A stretch of DNA of 64,000 nt, taken from assembly GCA_030737835.1 (NCBI GenBank), contig CM060851.1:3066615-3130614 (forward strand), given 5' to 3'. Below, piece by piece: positions 1 to 13,718 of this stretch (positions are counted from its first letter, which is position 1; each line of letters opens with the position of its first letter). The DNA is from Acorus gramineus (lineage: Eukaryota > Streptophyta > Magnoliopsida > Acorales > Acoraceae). The position numbers and the translations under genes are program-made. Under the pieces are notes generated by a model that was not told the DNA's origin, made no database searches, and worked only from the letters and a program-made list of their open reading frames with translations.

Positions 1-180
1 TGATATATTGACTGGTATAATCAAGGTATAAAGCTGAAATGATATTCTAATATCATTTTTGAAAAAAGATTTTGGAATCATTTTCATCATCAGACAAACA
101 AAAATTTAACTAGTCCGTCTAAGAGATGTATGATTTATACCATTTTTTTCACTCACCGGTATCGGAAAGTAAATAATTTT

Positions 181-386
181 TTTTTAAAAAAAATCGGAGG
201 GACCCCCCGTGGCTGACTTTATGGTTGAGCTGGGAAGGCTACCTCTGCCTGTTTGTTCCGGTCCACGGAAAATTCTTTCGAATAATCGCCAACAAACAGA
301 TGGGTAAGTCAGCGCCAAGACTTGAACCCAGAACCTATCGGTAACACTGCTAAGCCCTGAACCGTTGTGCTATGACCATTGGGGAT
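181..386 (-). mobile_element. tRNA-derived SINE with target-site duplication
   Basis: Read on the minus strand, the 5' end carries a tRNA-like head. An A-box-like TAGCACAACGG is followed by a B-box-like GGGTTCAAGTC, the internal RNA polymerase III promoter layout. The other end runs into T/A homopolymers. The body is flanked by an 11-bp direct repeat TAAATAATTTT at 170-180 and 387-397, as expected for reverse-transcriptase-mediated insertion. It probably lies in the first intron of the JmjC gene. Confidence 0.62.
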
Positions 387-773
387 TAAATAATTTTGCA
401 TATAAAGTAATTAATATAAAATATGTCTGTCAATCACCCACCCATTTCTCTCTTTTATACTACTACCATTTGACTTAAGGTAAAATTGGCATTTAAAAAT
501 ATGTGCAGAATATACAAACACGAGCCAAAGATAAAGTGGTTCGTATAACAAAACTAACTTTTAAATTTCCAAAGATATAGTTGATTAAGCTCATGGGTAT
601 TATAATACCCTACACTGTGGTATAATTTTCCAAAAAACTTCTTCACTCGCTACCAAAGGGGGCCTTGGGTTATAGAGCACCCACCCTGATCAAGTTGTGT
701 AGTTTTTGGTCCATTTTCCATCGAACTTGTTTAGGATTTAAAAATCATACTATATGGTGACATGGAATTACAG

Positions 774-3700
774 GATCGAGTTAGATCCGCCACTGTTGAG
801 GCAATGCTTTCTAGAACACCGCCAGTGTTTTATGGAGATCTTCGGAGCCATGAAAGGGTCAGTATATTTGTCAACATGCCGTGATTTGGTTGAATTGAAA
901 TTTTATGTTGATTTTGTTTACTTAATTCTCTCTTTTGTTGGTAGGTTCCTTTACCCTTCTCTACATTTGTTTCCTTTTGCAAAAATGTTCTTCAAAATGT
1001 GGCTAGTGATGCCAGTACCTCTGGTAGACAAGAAACGGATGCAATGGATTCAGATGATAAGTGCTCGGTCTTGGAAGTTCCTCTTAACGGAGTTTATTTA
1101 GCACAGGTGCCACATAATGGGATTTTTTTTTCCATTTAAATGGTTGTTTTTTTTAAAACTTCTCTGCTTTATAGAAATTTCAGTCAATAGTGTTAAATGT
1201 GTTGCCATCAAAATCTGCATATGATGTCATGTCTGTATCTTAAGAAAGCGATTTTGGTGTCTTATTTAGTCCTGATTCGTTTTCGAGCTGTGGCCATATG
1301 GATGGAAGCATAGGATTCTGAGCAAGAGACTGAAGCTATGAGTGGCTTATTAACAGTATGGACATAATTTTCATGTTTCATATTGTGTAATTCTTAAGCA
1401 CTGAGCCTCAGGAAATAAGAGTTCCATTCAGTTGGGAGAAGTTATTAGTGGCCTGCCTTCTGTCATTGCTATTATGTGGTTACTTTAATATCCATGTCAC
1501 AGCTATGAACCATATATTATCACTATTAGAATATATATACTGATGGCCATTTTTCTACCAACCATTTTTTTATTACAACAGAGTGTGACTAGTATTTTTG
1601 AAGAAACTAATTTTTAAGTTATGGGGAAAAATTGCAAAATCAATCCACTCAAAATGATTTAGCAAATATGATAAACAGCGTATAATTTTACCCTAGTAAA
1701 TATAAATCTAAATTAGATCACATTGGTATTGCATACAATTTAGGCTAGGCAACATCATTTAGGCTAGTTCCTCTACTGCTAAACTTATGCGTGTCTTTAC
1801 TTGTACAAAAACAGTATACAGAGCAGGGTTAAAGAGACTACCTAAACACAATCTTGCAATGAATTTTTCTTTTTTTCCTTTGTGCATGGCATGAAAAGTA
1901 TCTAGATTTGAGGGCTCACCAATGTAATCTTGTTTACATCATATACAGAACTATTTTCTTGTACTCTCTGCCATCTTAAGGAGAACAAATTGATTATGCA
2001 GGTCCCCATTTTGAATATGGAAAACAAAGAGAGATCTCCTTTGGAAGTTTTGAAAGATGATATTCAGATGGTAGGATACTTCTTCTTTACAAGTTGTGCT
2101 GGTTCTTTTTTTTGTTTTCTTTCAAATTCTATGGTTCCTTTTTCTCCATTGTCTAATATCTATTTTTAGGTTGGCAGAAAATTGTTCTTGCATTAGCTAC
2201 TTATATAACTATATGTGTAAATATTCTCATTCTGCATTATATTTCTATGAATTCTCTAGATTTGTTTGTTTGGTCTATCTAACCTTTATTTCTGATGCAG
2301 CCTATGTTTTTGGATAGAAGACCCTTAGCATCCATCAATCTGTGGATGAACAGTGTTCGATCAAGATCGAGCACTCATTATGATCCACACCATAATATTC
2401 TCTGTATTGTTGCTGGATGCAAACAAGGTACAATTTCTTGAAGAATAGTAACTTTTCTCTCTTTTAAATTTTTACTTGGTTTACTGTTGAAAATCTTTCT
2501 ATTGACTCTTGGGTGGTGCTGCTGGATACCCCCTTTTTTTTTATTGCTTTGCTGGTTAGTCATCCTTCTTGAGCTTGCATGTCATGGTATTCAGATTTCA
2601 TGCCTATGCATATTTAGAATATTGATTATCAACTATCGTCCAGCCACTTTCAAGAGAATTTTCTGTACTCAAATCAGTTTCAACTCAGAGAAAGTTTAGA
2701 TAGTGCTGATATAATGGTTCAGTTCCATTTTTTTCAGAAGAAAACTCTATTTAACTATTGTATTACACCCTTACATAAATACTGTGTTATTTTGCATGAA
2801 TTCATTCCTTTGTCTTGTATTTTCTGAAATTCAATCTCAATCTCTTTATTATAATAACAGAAAAGCTAAGTTCTAGTATTCAATGTTACGTTTCAGTTGT
2901 GTTGTGGCCCCCGTCTGCCAGCCCTTTACTCTATCCAATGGCCATTTATGGAGAAGCTTCCAACCATAGGTAGCTAACTGTTCTAGTTGTTAGTGGTGTT
3001 ATGAGCTTTTAATTTCTTAATCACTTTTTTTTTTATCAAAGTAAATGCTTCATTATTGTATGTGCTTTCGTTCTCTTTTTGGCAGTGCTGTAGACATTGC
3101 AAAACCTGATTTTTCAGCTCACCCTAGAGCTAAACACTTCATGGATCATTCACAAAGAGTTGTATTGAATGCTGGTGATGCACTTTTTATTCCTGAAGGC
3201 TGGTAATCTGTTAGCGTACCTTGTGATATTTCTGAAGAGCTTCACAGAACTTCATGTTACAAACTAATTTCATCATTTATTTGATATTAGAAATTACAAG
3301 TTGTCTTACTATCTACGAGGCATAGACACAGACGCTGGACATGGACATGGCATGACACAATATGGACACAACAGTGACACACAAATATTGAAAAACTAAG
3401 ACACGGACATGACCAAGACACAACAATGAATAAATAATATATGTGATATTATAATGATATGATCATTGAAAAATTGGAGCTCACATCTACAAACTAAAAA
3501 AAAAATTCATAACTAGAACCTAACTCAATTAGGAGTTTAATATCATTTTGTCAGCATACACCTTATAATAGTTAATTTGTAAGAATACCACACAAATGTT
3601 GTGTGTCTACTGTCTATGCCGTGTCCATCGTGTGTCCAATACCTGTATGAAATTCAATAAAGTATTTTTGAATTTTGGACATGTATGGGTCATTTTAAAG

Positions 3701-6700
3701 AACCCTGGGTAATTGAAATTTTTAGCATGTTTTCCCCCCTTTTTCAACAGCATATCTTTTTCTTTACTTCATGATTGATATTTGGTAGGCTTTATTGATT
3801 ACCTTTTGTCATTATATTTTCATCAACAGGTTTCACCAAGTGGATAGTGATGATTTGACTATTGCAGTGAACTTTTGGTGGCCATCAGACATTATGTCTA
3901 GCATGTCAGAGCATATGGATGCATATTATTTGCGCCGCATATTGAATAGGTTGTTGAAATCAGCTATTTCTTAGATATTTTTTATGAAGATATTTGTGAT
4001 TCATCTCGCATTTTGAGATATCAGAATTGTTTCTCTGGAGAGTTGTCTGATTTTGCTTTCTGTTTCTTTTTGTACATATGCGTCTAATCCCTCATCCTTG
4101 GAGAAGACTTGTCGGCCTTGAAATGGTATGCATCCTCTCAATTTGACACTTTTTAGTTGAATATGTCAGTTGGTCTTCTGGCACTACTGGTATGTTGGAA
4201 CTTGATTTGTTCTAGACATTTTTTTCCTGAAATGTGTGGTCTACCACCAATGTTTTATTAATTAAAAGGTAAATACCAGAAAAATGCTAACAGACGAGGG
4301 ATCTGCTAGCTTACAGTAAGTACAAGAAACAAAAGGAAAAAGACAGGTGAGGATACCCATGGACATACTTACTCTCCCTCCCTTGTTAAAGATACAAGGG
4401 AACTTGATTTGTTTTAAATTATTAGTATTTTAGTGTCATCAAAATCTCGGTGCATGGGGCTGTATTTCATTGTGCCTTATTTGGACCTCATTATACTAAG
4501 TGTATTTTCTCCCTTCCTTGTCTAGACCAAGTCTTAAAGTATTTTTTAAATTATGCTAGGAATTAGCTATCATAATTTCTATCTATTATTTCCATAGATA
4601 AAACCAGGGGTTGATTGCATGGATAAAAAGAAAAATAAAGTTTTTCGAGAACTCTTTGGTTTTATGTGTGGAATAATAGGAATATTGATAACCCGTAGCT
4701 GGGGTGTTTCTGTGCTACCAAATGGAATGACAGAAAGGTTTATTCCTACTCCAATTCTTATTTGGGGTTTTCCCTGATCCAAATGGAGGCATTGAGATTC
4801 CCTGAAACCTATATTATCTTAGGAGAATGGTGTTCGATCCACTTGAGTAAACTAAGGATAATCAATGTTTCGATATTTTAATTACTAATGTAAGTATCTG
4901 ATGAATTTATCACCCTGCAAGAATCCACCGAGGAAAGACCTTCGTAATAAGATACTATACATTAAAATCCATTCAGGTGGCAACAAATTCTCATAGGTAA
5001 ATTTTGAAATTTACCACACAACATCATTCTTTTCGTGTCTGTTTTTCTTGATATGGATATGGCATACCAGGAAAAGGGCATACAATTGGCTTCTTGACTA
5101 CCTCTCATAAATGAAGATTATCTTCAGTGTAACATCTAAATTGGAGTGCTGAAAATAAAGATTAATTTTATGTTTAGGGTTTGCCCTCTAATATCTTCTT
5201 TGATCCCCTAATTGTTCATTTCGGAGAAGAGTGAGACCCTAATACTGTAAATCCAAATTCTTTAGTAAATCCAAAACAGGAATGGATGGATGATCTTCTT
5301 TAATTTTTTGCTGCCAAAAACCAGTGATCAATCTTCATTATTGTCAGCAACTGTGATCTGAAGGTGGGAAAATGTTTTTTGCCCTATTTTTTTTCCATTG
5401 TTTAAGAAGTGAGTGTAGAGGTAATTGGAAATGAAAAGTCCACCAAGGTTGGAGCACGGAGGGGTGAGTCATCAATGACGTTGTAACTCGGGGTGTTTGT
5501 GAAATAAATATGGCTTTCTAGCATACTAACATGATGTAAATTCTTCATTTATTAATAATGCACCAGCGAACAAATCAGGATAGCGAAACAAGATCATGAG
5601 GTTATAAACAAAATTCAGTTGAAACATATATTCGAGATCTTAAAAACAATTAAATATAAATTACAAACATATTTCCTTTTATAGTTCCCGGAGATGGAGA
5701 AATATAGAGATTTGTGCTATGTTATGATATGTCACGTGCATTTGACAAGTATTATGTTGTGTCAATAGCTGAGTTATATGGTTGTTTACCTTATCCTTGG
5801 TGAAATTATTTATCAGAGTAGAGGTATTAGTTCAAGGGCGTTATGCTATTATTCGATTTCTTCAGGGTAAGGCCAGTTTAAGAATGGGATTTGTGAAGTC
5901 AGTCAATTTCTGTGAGTCTGAACTGTACCATATAAAATTTGTAATGAGCAGTTATCCCATATTAAATAAGAAGATATCTTAAACTTTGTCTTTGGTTTTA
6001 TGAGATATGGTCGAGCATCAAAATTGTTAATGAAGAATTTCCCTATATTCTGGGACTATTTAAATCTATATAAAATTCTATTTGAAATTTGGAATGTAGT
6101 AGCAATAGAATTTTAATTTTAATTTTTATATATTTTAATAATCTTCAGTATATCATTTTTGAATCAATAATTAACTACTGTTATTGATCGCTCTTCCTTT
6201 GTAAAATTGGCAGAATAAGTTGTTGCCAGTCCCAAGCAGAAAATCTGCAGAGAATGCACTTCATCAGTCTGCTAACAGGATGCGAGAAGGTTAGTTTTCT
6301 TGTCCATGCTATATTTTGAAAGTTAGTCTGTAATTTATGTTTAGTTAGAATATTTTCTTGTTCATTAAAAAAATCTCCATCTCTAATCAGCTATTGTAGA
6401 ACTTTATTTATGATACTTGATTGTACATTTAGAAATGGATAGGTTAGTATCTCAGTAATATGGATGCAAGAAGTACGGTATTTATCTAGGTACCATCTAC
6501 TGATGAAAATGGAAATCCAGATAGATCAGTTACGGAGTAATATTGTAACCATCCAGTTTGTTAGAATGCCTCCGTTGCTAATTTTTTACTTGCATGATAT
6601 TGAAAAAAATGAGGGGTATAACTATTTTATATCAAATAGTGTCTTGTGATCAAGTTTAGGAATTATGTTTTTTTGATGTTCTTTGATTGCATTTTTTGAC

Positions 6701-9077
6701 AATTGATGTAGTATTTGTACTATTGGACTCTGTTTTTCTTTTGCGTTGTTCCAAAAATATCATATATTTTTTTTATTTTCTCAACATAACAATTAGATAT
6801 TATTGATGTTTGGCTTCTCACTCTGTTTGAAATAGCATTGTTATCCTTTTTAAAGTCAAGGAGGCTGATTTATTTATATTGATTGAAAAGGCAAAACTTG
6901 AACTACTTATTCCACATATGGACGCTTGTTAGAAGCCCAACGATTTGATTGACTGGGGTAATTGAAGCTCATCTATGAAGAATGCAAAATCTTTTCTGTT
7001 TGAAGTATAAACATCTCCAGTTGTTTGTCACTCATTTTTCATGTATAAAATTTTTATGAATATTCAAGGGGCTCTTGGCTTGCCATGTAGATGTTTTAGC
7101 TCCTTGCCTGAACTGTCAATCTCTTTGAACCATCTGTTGTAAAATGTTATTTAGTTAATTGGAGAATGAATGTATGTTCAGACTCGTAACTCATTCTATG
7201 ACAATAAGGATATTTGCGACCAAGAGGATCTAGGCTTTAGCATAACTTACTAATAAAAGAAAAAACATGAGCAGTTCAATCTAACTTTCTTAAGTATAGT
7301 ACATTTTCCTTTTCTCTCCAGGCTGTCATGATCATAATTCTGATGAGATGACCTGCAGCTATAATCTAAAAGGGAATAACGAGATGAAAGTCTCAGTGCT
7401 GCACGAATTGGAACCTAAAGAACATCAAGCTCTCCATGAACTTGTCTCTCTGGTTCATGAAACTATTAGTGTTGCTAGTCAATGCCATATGGCTCCATCC
7501 AACTTGATTGAAGATACAAAGAGTGATGCAAAATGTGAATCTGAGAAACTTGTGACATCCAACTCACGTCATCCGGAAGATGATTATGTTGCTAGCATCC
7601 TCTGGAACCTTGATCCGCTCAATCTTCGGAATGTCTTAGTGGCCATGATGGTATGATCAACCTTTTGATTGGCTATAAGATCTTAATGATATTTGATTGC
7701 TGATGATGATGCTTGCTTGCTTATATGTTTATTCCAACACAATAGATGACTTTTATTTTCAATTTTGTACATGTGCAAATGTAGACAAAGAGATGAAGTT
7801 GCTTTTTTTCTTTTTCATTAATTATGTCAAGTTTTTTTATAGGTAAGCTGAGAATTTGAACCCAATAATTAATGGTTGCAAATTCTGTTGTCAACCATTG
7901 AGCTATGGTTTTAACCCCTTAATTAGTCAAGTCAAGTTGATCAAATCAATTGATTTTTTCTTTATCTTTTTGTTAATATGATGCAATTAATTTACAATAG
8001 TTGAATTTTATTTAGTTAAGGAGCATACAATGAGTAAGAACTATTAGATTGATTACCCTTGAGACTAGGAGATGTGCTCAAAGATGATAAATCTGACCAC
8101 AAGGCTGTCGAGACATGTAAAAAATTTATTTTGTGCTTATTTTGTTTATGCTCTCAGAATTCTTTTCACATAATTTGTCAATTAAAGTTGGTATTGTTAA
8201 TGCCCAACACATTATCTTATTTGATGTCCCTGTTTTTTTCTTTTTTTCTTTTTTATTAAGAGAAAAATTGGACATTTACTAGTTTTTTTTTCTTCAAAAG
8301 AAGTAATTACTAATTAGCCACCAGGATTGTCAAAAGCAAAACCTTGAATGTCTATTGCTGGTTTTTTAAATTTAAATTCCAATAATATTAATTTAAGTGA
8401 AGTATATTAGTTCTAGTGATTCTGTTAAAATACTTCTTTTCTTTGGGATAAATGGATTTCTTAGGGAATGAAACAGGATTTATGTCTGTGTCCGACATCC
8501 TATTCCCTTCTTTAAGATGATAATTTTTAGGTCATAATGATTCAAGCCTCTCATTCAACTTCTCTTGTCAGAATAACTTTCCAAGGACACTGGAGGCCCT
8601 GATACTGCACGCACTTTCGCCGGTGGGTGCAGAAGTTCTTACGCGTAAGTTTGACCAGATGGATCAACAAACCTCAAAAGAAAAGCAGTAAGTGGAAGTC
8701 AATTGTTCATTCTTCCCAGACTTGGATGATCAAACTCTGTGTCCATCTCATTTGTTATGAATTTTCAGGAGTGAGTTCTATCAGCTATTTTATGATGTTT
8801 TTGATGATCAGTTCGCTGCAATGGAAGCAATTTTAAATGGGAAAGAAACTTTTGCATTCCAGGTACTTATCTACCTTAATAACCATTTGTTGATTCACTT
8901 GATTGAAAGTTACACTAGATTTTCTGAATCTTTCTTTTTAACATGAGCTAGAAAATTTATCTATATGTATCAATCTTATAGAAACCCTATATTGAGGTCT
9001 TATCATATGATGCATTGCAGGCATTTAGGAATGTAATGGATCAGTATCTGGGAGTAAATATCTGTAGACCCAAATAG
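774..9077 (+). CDS. JMJ31: JmjC/cupin_8 domain 2-oxoglutarate- and Fe(II)-dependent oxygenase, JMJ31-like (5' exon outside window)
   Basis: Thirteen in-phase GT-AG exons can be joined: 774-857, 945-1106, 2002-2070, 2301-2427, 2897-2969, 3086-3202, 3830-3949, 4104-4125, 6214-6289, 7322-7650, 8572-8687, 8769-8862, 9021-9077. They encode 481 residues ending ..NICRPK-stop. The JmjC/cupin_8 fold is shown by the facial triad: H131 and D133 in THYDPHH (numbering from the first visible residue) and H213 in EGWFHQVD. The family hydroxylates or demethylates proteins or modifies tRNA using 2-oxoglutarate and O2; the substrate here is not known. The C-terminal ~200 residues are a plant-type helical extension. 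The visible part opens inside the domain (SATVEAMLSRTPPVFYGDL), so an upstream exon with the start codon must lie left of base 1. The introns carry a MITE and two SINEs. The JMJ31 assignment comes from recalled similarity; the domain call is firmer than the symbol. Confidence 0.87.
3312..3649. mobile_element. MITE-like element in an intron of the JmjC gene
   Basis: The ends form an imperfect inverted repeat. The left end reads CTACGAGGCATAGACAC, and the reverse complement of the right end reads CATACAGGTATTGGACAC. Both continue into GGACAYGG-type motifs. The interior is AT-rich and non-coding. The same GACACG/GACATGG vocabulary returns at 9455-9972, pointing to one family. No clear target duplication was found. 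Confidence 0.42.
7832..7918 (-). mobile_element. short tRNA-derived SINE in an intron
   Basis: The minus strand has A-box TAGCTCAATGG and B-box-like GGGTTCAAATTC, then a tail reading TTACCTATAAAAAAAC. It is flanked by near-identical direct repeats, ATTATGTCAAG at about 7821-7831 and AATTAGTCAAG from 7920, which look like a target duplication. Similar heads occur at 13719 and 22445. Confidence 0.5.
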
Positions 9078-9454
9078 CTTGATTGGTTGAGCTGTGATAG
9101 ATTGGATGCTGCATACTCAAGGGCAACCCAGTGAAGGTATTAAAAAACCATTATCATTGAGCGAATCGAATGACTTTTCAATGGTTTCTTAACTGATATT
9201 GCAGTTACATAGACTGTATTTCTTTTCTAACTGGTTTGACAGTGACATTTACACATAGGAGCATACAATATTCCTGATCAATGTGTTCTGTAACATTTTT
9301 TTGTGTGTGTGGGGGTGTGTAATTTTCAAAATGCTGCAATATATGTACCTTATTGGTTATGCGTCATGGAACATTTGATCCTATTAGGAAATAATGAATG
9401 AAGTTGTGTAACAGACTTCTTGGGACCTCCACAAGCTGACAACTTAGTTACTGG

Positions 9455-9972
9455 GAAGCGCAGACACTTCAATAGATATGATGTGTCCCTGTATGGGACA
9501 TGAAACGTGACACGATGCATCAGACACATGTAGACACATGCCAAATGTGTCAAAAATTCAAAAATATTTTTAAAATTCCAGACATGCTTTGGATGTGGGG
9601 GTGGGCATGACGCGGATTGGGAACGAGAGACACTTATATGGCACAACTGCGTTACTTTATTTAATTTTTTTTTGTAATAGTTATATTGTAAGTTTTATGC
9701 TCATAACTGTGTGGACCATGAAACTGAATGATTTTAAAACCTTGATGAAGCAGATAGTTGATGCAATACTATAGTTTGATTCAATTTTTTTATATAGATT
9801 ATAGATACATTCTCTGTTTTTTAAATAATTAAAATATATCACATGCTATTTATTTGTGTATCCATTTCTATGACTTTGCATGTCCGCGTATTAGTATTTC
9901 TCAAGATTTTCCGTGTCGCCATATCCATATCTTGTCATGTCCATGTCCCGTATCTGTCTTCATGTACCATAC
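9455..9972. mobile_element. MITE-like repeat related to the one at 3312
   Basis: This stretch lies downstream of the JmjC gene. It is rich in GACACATG / GGGACATG motifs at its left end and their complements (CATGTCCATGTCCC) at its right end, giving an imperfect inverted-repeat layout around an AT-rich middle. The boundaries are approximate. Confidence 0.35.
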
Positions 9973-12642
9973 CCTAACCATGTAAAATGTTTCTTGTCAT
10001 TAGTTGTGGACTTGTGTTAATTTGTTATGTTTATCTCATCAACGGTTCTCCTCAATTGCATGAGTAAGCTATTTCTTGACTTTTGTTTATGCGAATTCAC
10101 AGGCAAACAACACTACTGGAATGCCTGAACAGGTTTGGATGAACTGGTCTTAAGATAAACAGATCTCGATCATTCTAATTATATACTATTTTCTGCTGTT
10201 CAACAAACTGACTGGGGTGTTTGGATTGATAGCTACTGTTTCTTGCACTAGTCATTGGTTATAATGACATGAAAATAAATTGTTGATTTTATCAACAGTG
10301 GGCATCAAAGTAAAGGAACACAGTTTTATGTCATTTATATGAAATTCACCTGTAATTGATTTCATGAACTGTCCATCTCTCTTAGAACCTCACTGAACTC
10401 TTTTTCGTAAAACATTGCTGTCAAAATGGTTTGTTGAATTGGTTTCTCCTTCGTTTTTGAAATAGCTTTTGTTTGAAAATATAGATTATATTATACAGCT
10501 GGACCATTGTAAGTGATCAATATTCTGATCTGATCGAATTCTGTTATATCTCCGTATATAAAATCCAAATCTATTTCAAAGACCAATTTGTTTAGAAATG
10601 TTTTTTTACATTATATTATATAAAGACATCTCCAGATTTTCCTTCAGGAACTTGATTTGATTGATAGCTCATGATATTTTGTTTTTGAAGGATTAGTTTT
10701 TTTTTTTTTTTGGCCCAATGAGACTATACCAGTGAGACCAAAATATGACTGGAGAAAGCAGAGGTGAGTGAGTTGGGCAATGATTAGGTTTTTAAGAAAA
10801 GAATGAGAGATTCCAAGAGTTGGAAACCCAAGAAGCTTTTGGATCTTGTTTTCTTGTGCCTAAAAAGAGAGGTCAGAATCGTCAGATAGAAAGAGAGCCA
10901 AGCACAAGAAATTAACATCTATCTAGAATGCCTTTTTTTCATTTCTTTTTTAATCACTAAAGTCCCCTTGGGATCTATTATAATGTTCACATTGTTAACA
11001 CAAATGTCTTTAATGTTCCACTATATACTGTTCAATTTTTTGTGTTAATATCCAAACACTTATTGTTAGTATATTTAACTGATGAGGTGTATAGACTGAA
11101 TCTATATGGATTTGCTCATTGTAGGTCTCTGAGTTCGAATTCCCCAAACTTAGATGTTATGCATCCAGGGTTTTCCCAACTAGCACTGAAGTACATGTTC
11201 ATTGTTTTTGTGTGTGTGTGTGTGTGTGTATATACACACTATGTGCTAGGGTGATGGTGGTTTTCTAGGTGACCAGGCATTTTCCATGTTTTTAATAGCT
11301 AATATTGTACTTGCGATTAGGAATATTAGACAGGTACATTCTTATCTTATGCCAGGAAATTAGTTTGATTATCTGATTAATGTGTTGTATAAATTTTTTA
11401 ATTGATTCTTGGTCTGGTTTGACGAGGGAATAATATTTTAATAAACCCTTTAGTCCATTTTGTGCTCAGATTGCCTTTGGTTGCACAATTGCAAAATTTA
11501 TTTTAAACAAAAGTTAAATTTAAAACTGATTTTACAAAAGCTAGGTTGTCTCTCTATATAGCTTATAGAAAACTCAGATTTTAAACATTTTTTTTATAAA
11601 AATATATTAGAAAAAAGCACATTCATTCTTATGAATTCAAAAACTGTCTAAATAGGAACCATATCGTTTCATTTTGAAGACACGATATTTATGTAATTTT
11701 TCAAAAGTTGTATGATAAAACTAGAAAAAAAAAATTACATGGAGAGACCAAAACAAAGCAAAAATCTCCAATCCCAACGTGCGCGGGATTTAAGAAAGCG
11801 TCATCCAGGGAAAAAGACGGCTGAGAATTTTCTGTTCAAATTTCTTTTCTGTCCCCCCCTCTTCATCCGTTGACATTCTGCTTTTCCTCTTTTTTTTTTG
11901 TCACTCGAATTGTCCTTTGATCTTTTCTTCTTTTCATCTTCTTTTCTTTCTTTACTTTTTTTTTTTTGCTTTCGTATTAATTAATTTAATCTGGTGTAGG
12001 ACCACTTATTTGACTTGATCAACCTTGTCTACATATACAACATTTATAAAGGTAAAAAGAAACGGAGAAATCTTGATTGACTTGTCATTATTTGAGTCTA
12101 ATTTTATGATTTTTGAAATTATATATGAAACAGTTTGGATATAGTTTTAGATGGCCTGTGATCGGTGTTTATGCTAAGTTTACTAGCTTGCAGAACAATG
12201 CTTAGGCTCTGTTTTATTGTGATTGTAATCCAATTTTTTAAAAGCATTGTTTCTATAATTTTTAAATCGTTAGGTATTTTAGTGGAAAAAATGATGGATG
12301 GGTTTGGAAATAAAAAATGAAAAAGTTGTTTAGATTTGTGTTTGGAATTTTTAGCTTTTCAAACGTTAAATCCAAACAAGACCTTAGTTTACAAAGAGTG
12401 GATATTTCAAGCTTAACAATATTGTCCGATACGCTTTCTAATCCTAGCTAACTTACTCATTTGTTTTTTTTGGCATTATTATGTACACAAATCTTCATCT
12501 GACAATATTTTTAGAGGAATTCAATCATAGTATTGACGAGTGATATGCCCAAGTTTTAATTGTTGGGTTTTTAATATTACGAAACAAATACATACAAAAT
12601 AATAATAATAATAATAATAATAAGAGACAAAACAATATACAA
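9973..12642. other. AT-rich intergenic DNA
   Basis: No convincing gene was seen. A possible 3'-UTR intron of the JmjC gene would end at an acceptor near 10102. A (TG)n run lies at about 11208-11229 and an (AAT)n run at about 12597-12622. The short open frames here have no recognisable protein features. Confidence 0.5.
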
Positions 12643-12651
12643 TTTTGTTTT

Positions 12652-13500
12652 GGGCACGGCTATCCCTACCAAGGGTTTTTCTTACCCCACCAATCGGGAA
12701 AAAAAATCGGTGTTTTATCTTTTCCCACCGATCCGACCAGGTCGACCAGATTTGGTCGCCACTTCAGGTTTTGGACGACCGGACTTGGTCGCCATTTCAG
12801 ATTTTGGGCGACCGGACTTGATCGTCATTTCAGGTTTCGGACGACCGAACTTGGTCGAACAGGATTTGTAATAAAGTTTATAATTTTTTTTTCTTGGAAA
12901 CATAATCCCATGACGTATATCTTCTTTGAATCCTTCATACCACTCCAAGTCTGAGTTGTAATGTAAGGAGAATCAATTATTATTCTTAAATGTAGAATAT
13001 AAGAACAATTTTTTTTACATAAGTGACGGACTAATTTTCAAAAGCCAAATATATAATGTGTTTGGATCAACTGATAGGTTTTTTTGTTTTCAAACCAAGA
13101 ATCCTCTTAACTACGAATTCAAACGAAGCTTAAAAATGATATATATTTGTCTAATAAGATATTTTTCTATAAAAATTTGAATTAATTGAAAGTATACCTA
13201 CTTACATTTTTTTCGGCCCCTTAGCTGTTGTTTGGATAAAAGAATAAATGTAGAATATGATGGATAAACCCAAAAATTTATTTGTTTACAAAAAATAGGT
13301 AGATATAGTTTTAAACCCTGTTCGACCAATTACAGTCGCCCAAAGCCTGAAATTGCGACCAATTACTGTCGCCCAAAACCTGAAATGGCGACCAATTTCG
13401 GTCGATCTGGATTGGTGGGAACAGCCAAACACCGTTTTTTTTTTTTTTTTTTTTTTGATTGGTGGGGTAAGAAAAACTCTTGGTGGGGATAGACGCGCCC
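12652..13500. mobile_element. Mutator-like non-autonomous TIR element with 9-bp target duplication
   Basis: The termini are long inverted repeats. The left end starts GGGCACGGCTATCCCTACC and the reverse complement of the right end starts GGGCGCGTCTATCCCCACC. Similarity continues inward through TTTTTCTTACCCCACCAAT for more than 60 bp. A perfect 9-bp direct repeat TTTTGTTTT flanks the element at 12643-12651 and 13501-13509, the duplication size typical of Mutator-like elements. Inside each end are tandem subterminal repeats of ~33-36 bp built on GACCGGACTTGGTCGCC. No transposase was seen, so it would need an autonomous partner. Confidence 0.78.
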
Positions 13501-13718
13501 TTTTGTTTTTATAGTAAAATTAAACCTCTTATAAATTCAACAAAGCAGTTAGCAGGTCTGAATGGAAAAGAAGGAAGGGAGGAGGGAGAGGGAAAAAAAA
13601 AGAGTAAAAAAATGGGGGCACAGAAGAGGCCGCGACCCCAGAAGGACAACATACAAATTTATGTGGTTCAAATTTCATTAGAAGAGATGATAAATTGATT
13701 CGCTATAATAAGTAGTCA

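Noticed and set aside
11105-11180. TGAGTTCGAATTCCCC as a tRNA gene T-arm
   Set aside because: No A-box at proper spacing, no acceptor or anticodon stems; at most a decayed SINE scrap.
12650-12948. Open frames with repeated GRPDLV / GRPKPE motifs on both strands
   Set aside because: They are translations of the subterminal tandem repeats of the Mutator-like element; no other evidence for protein.
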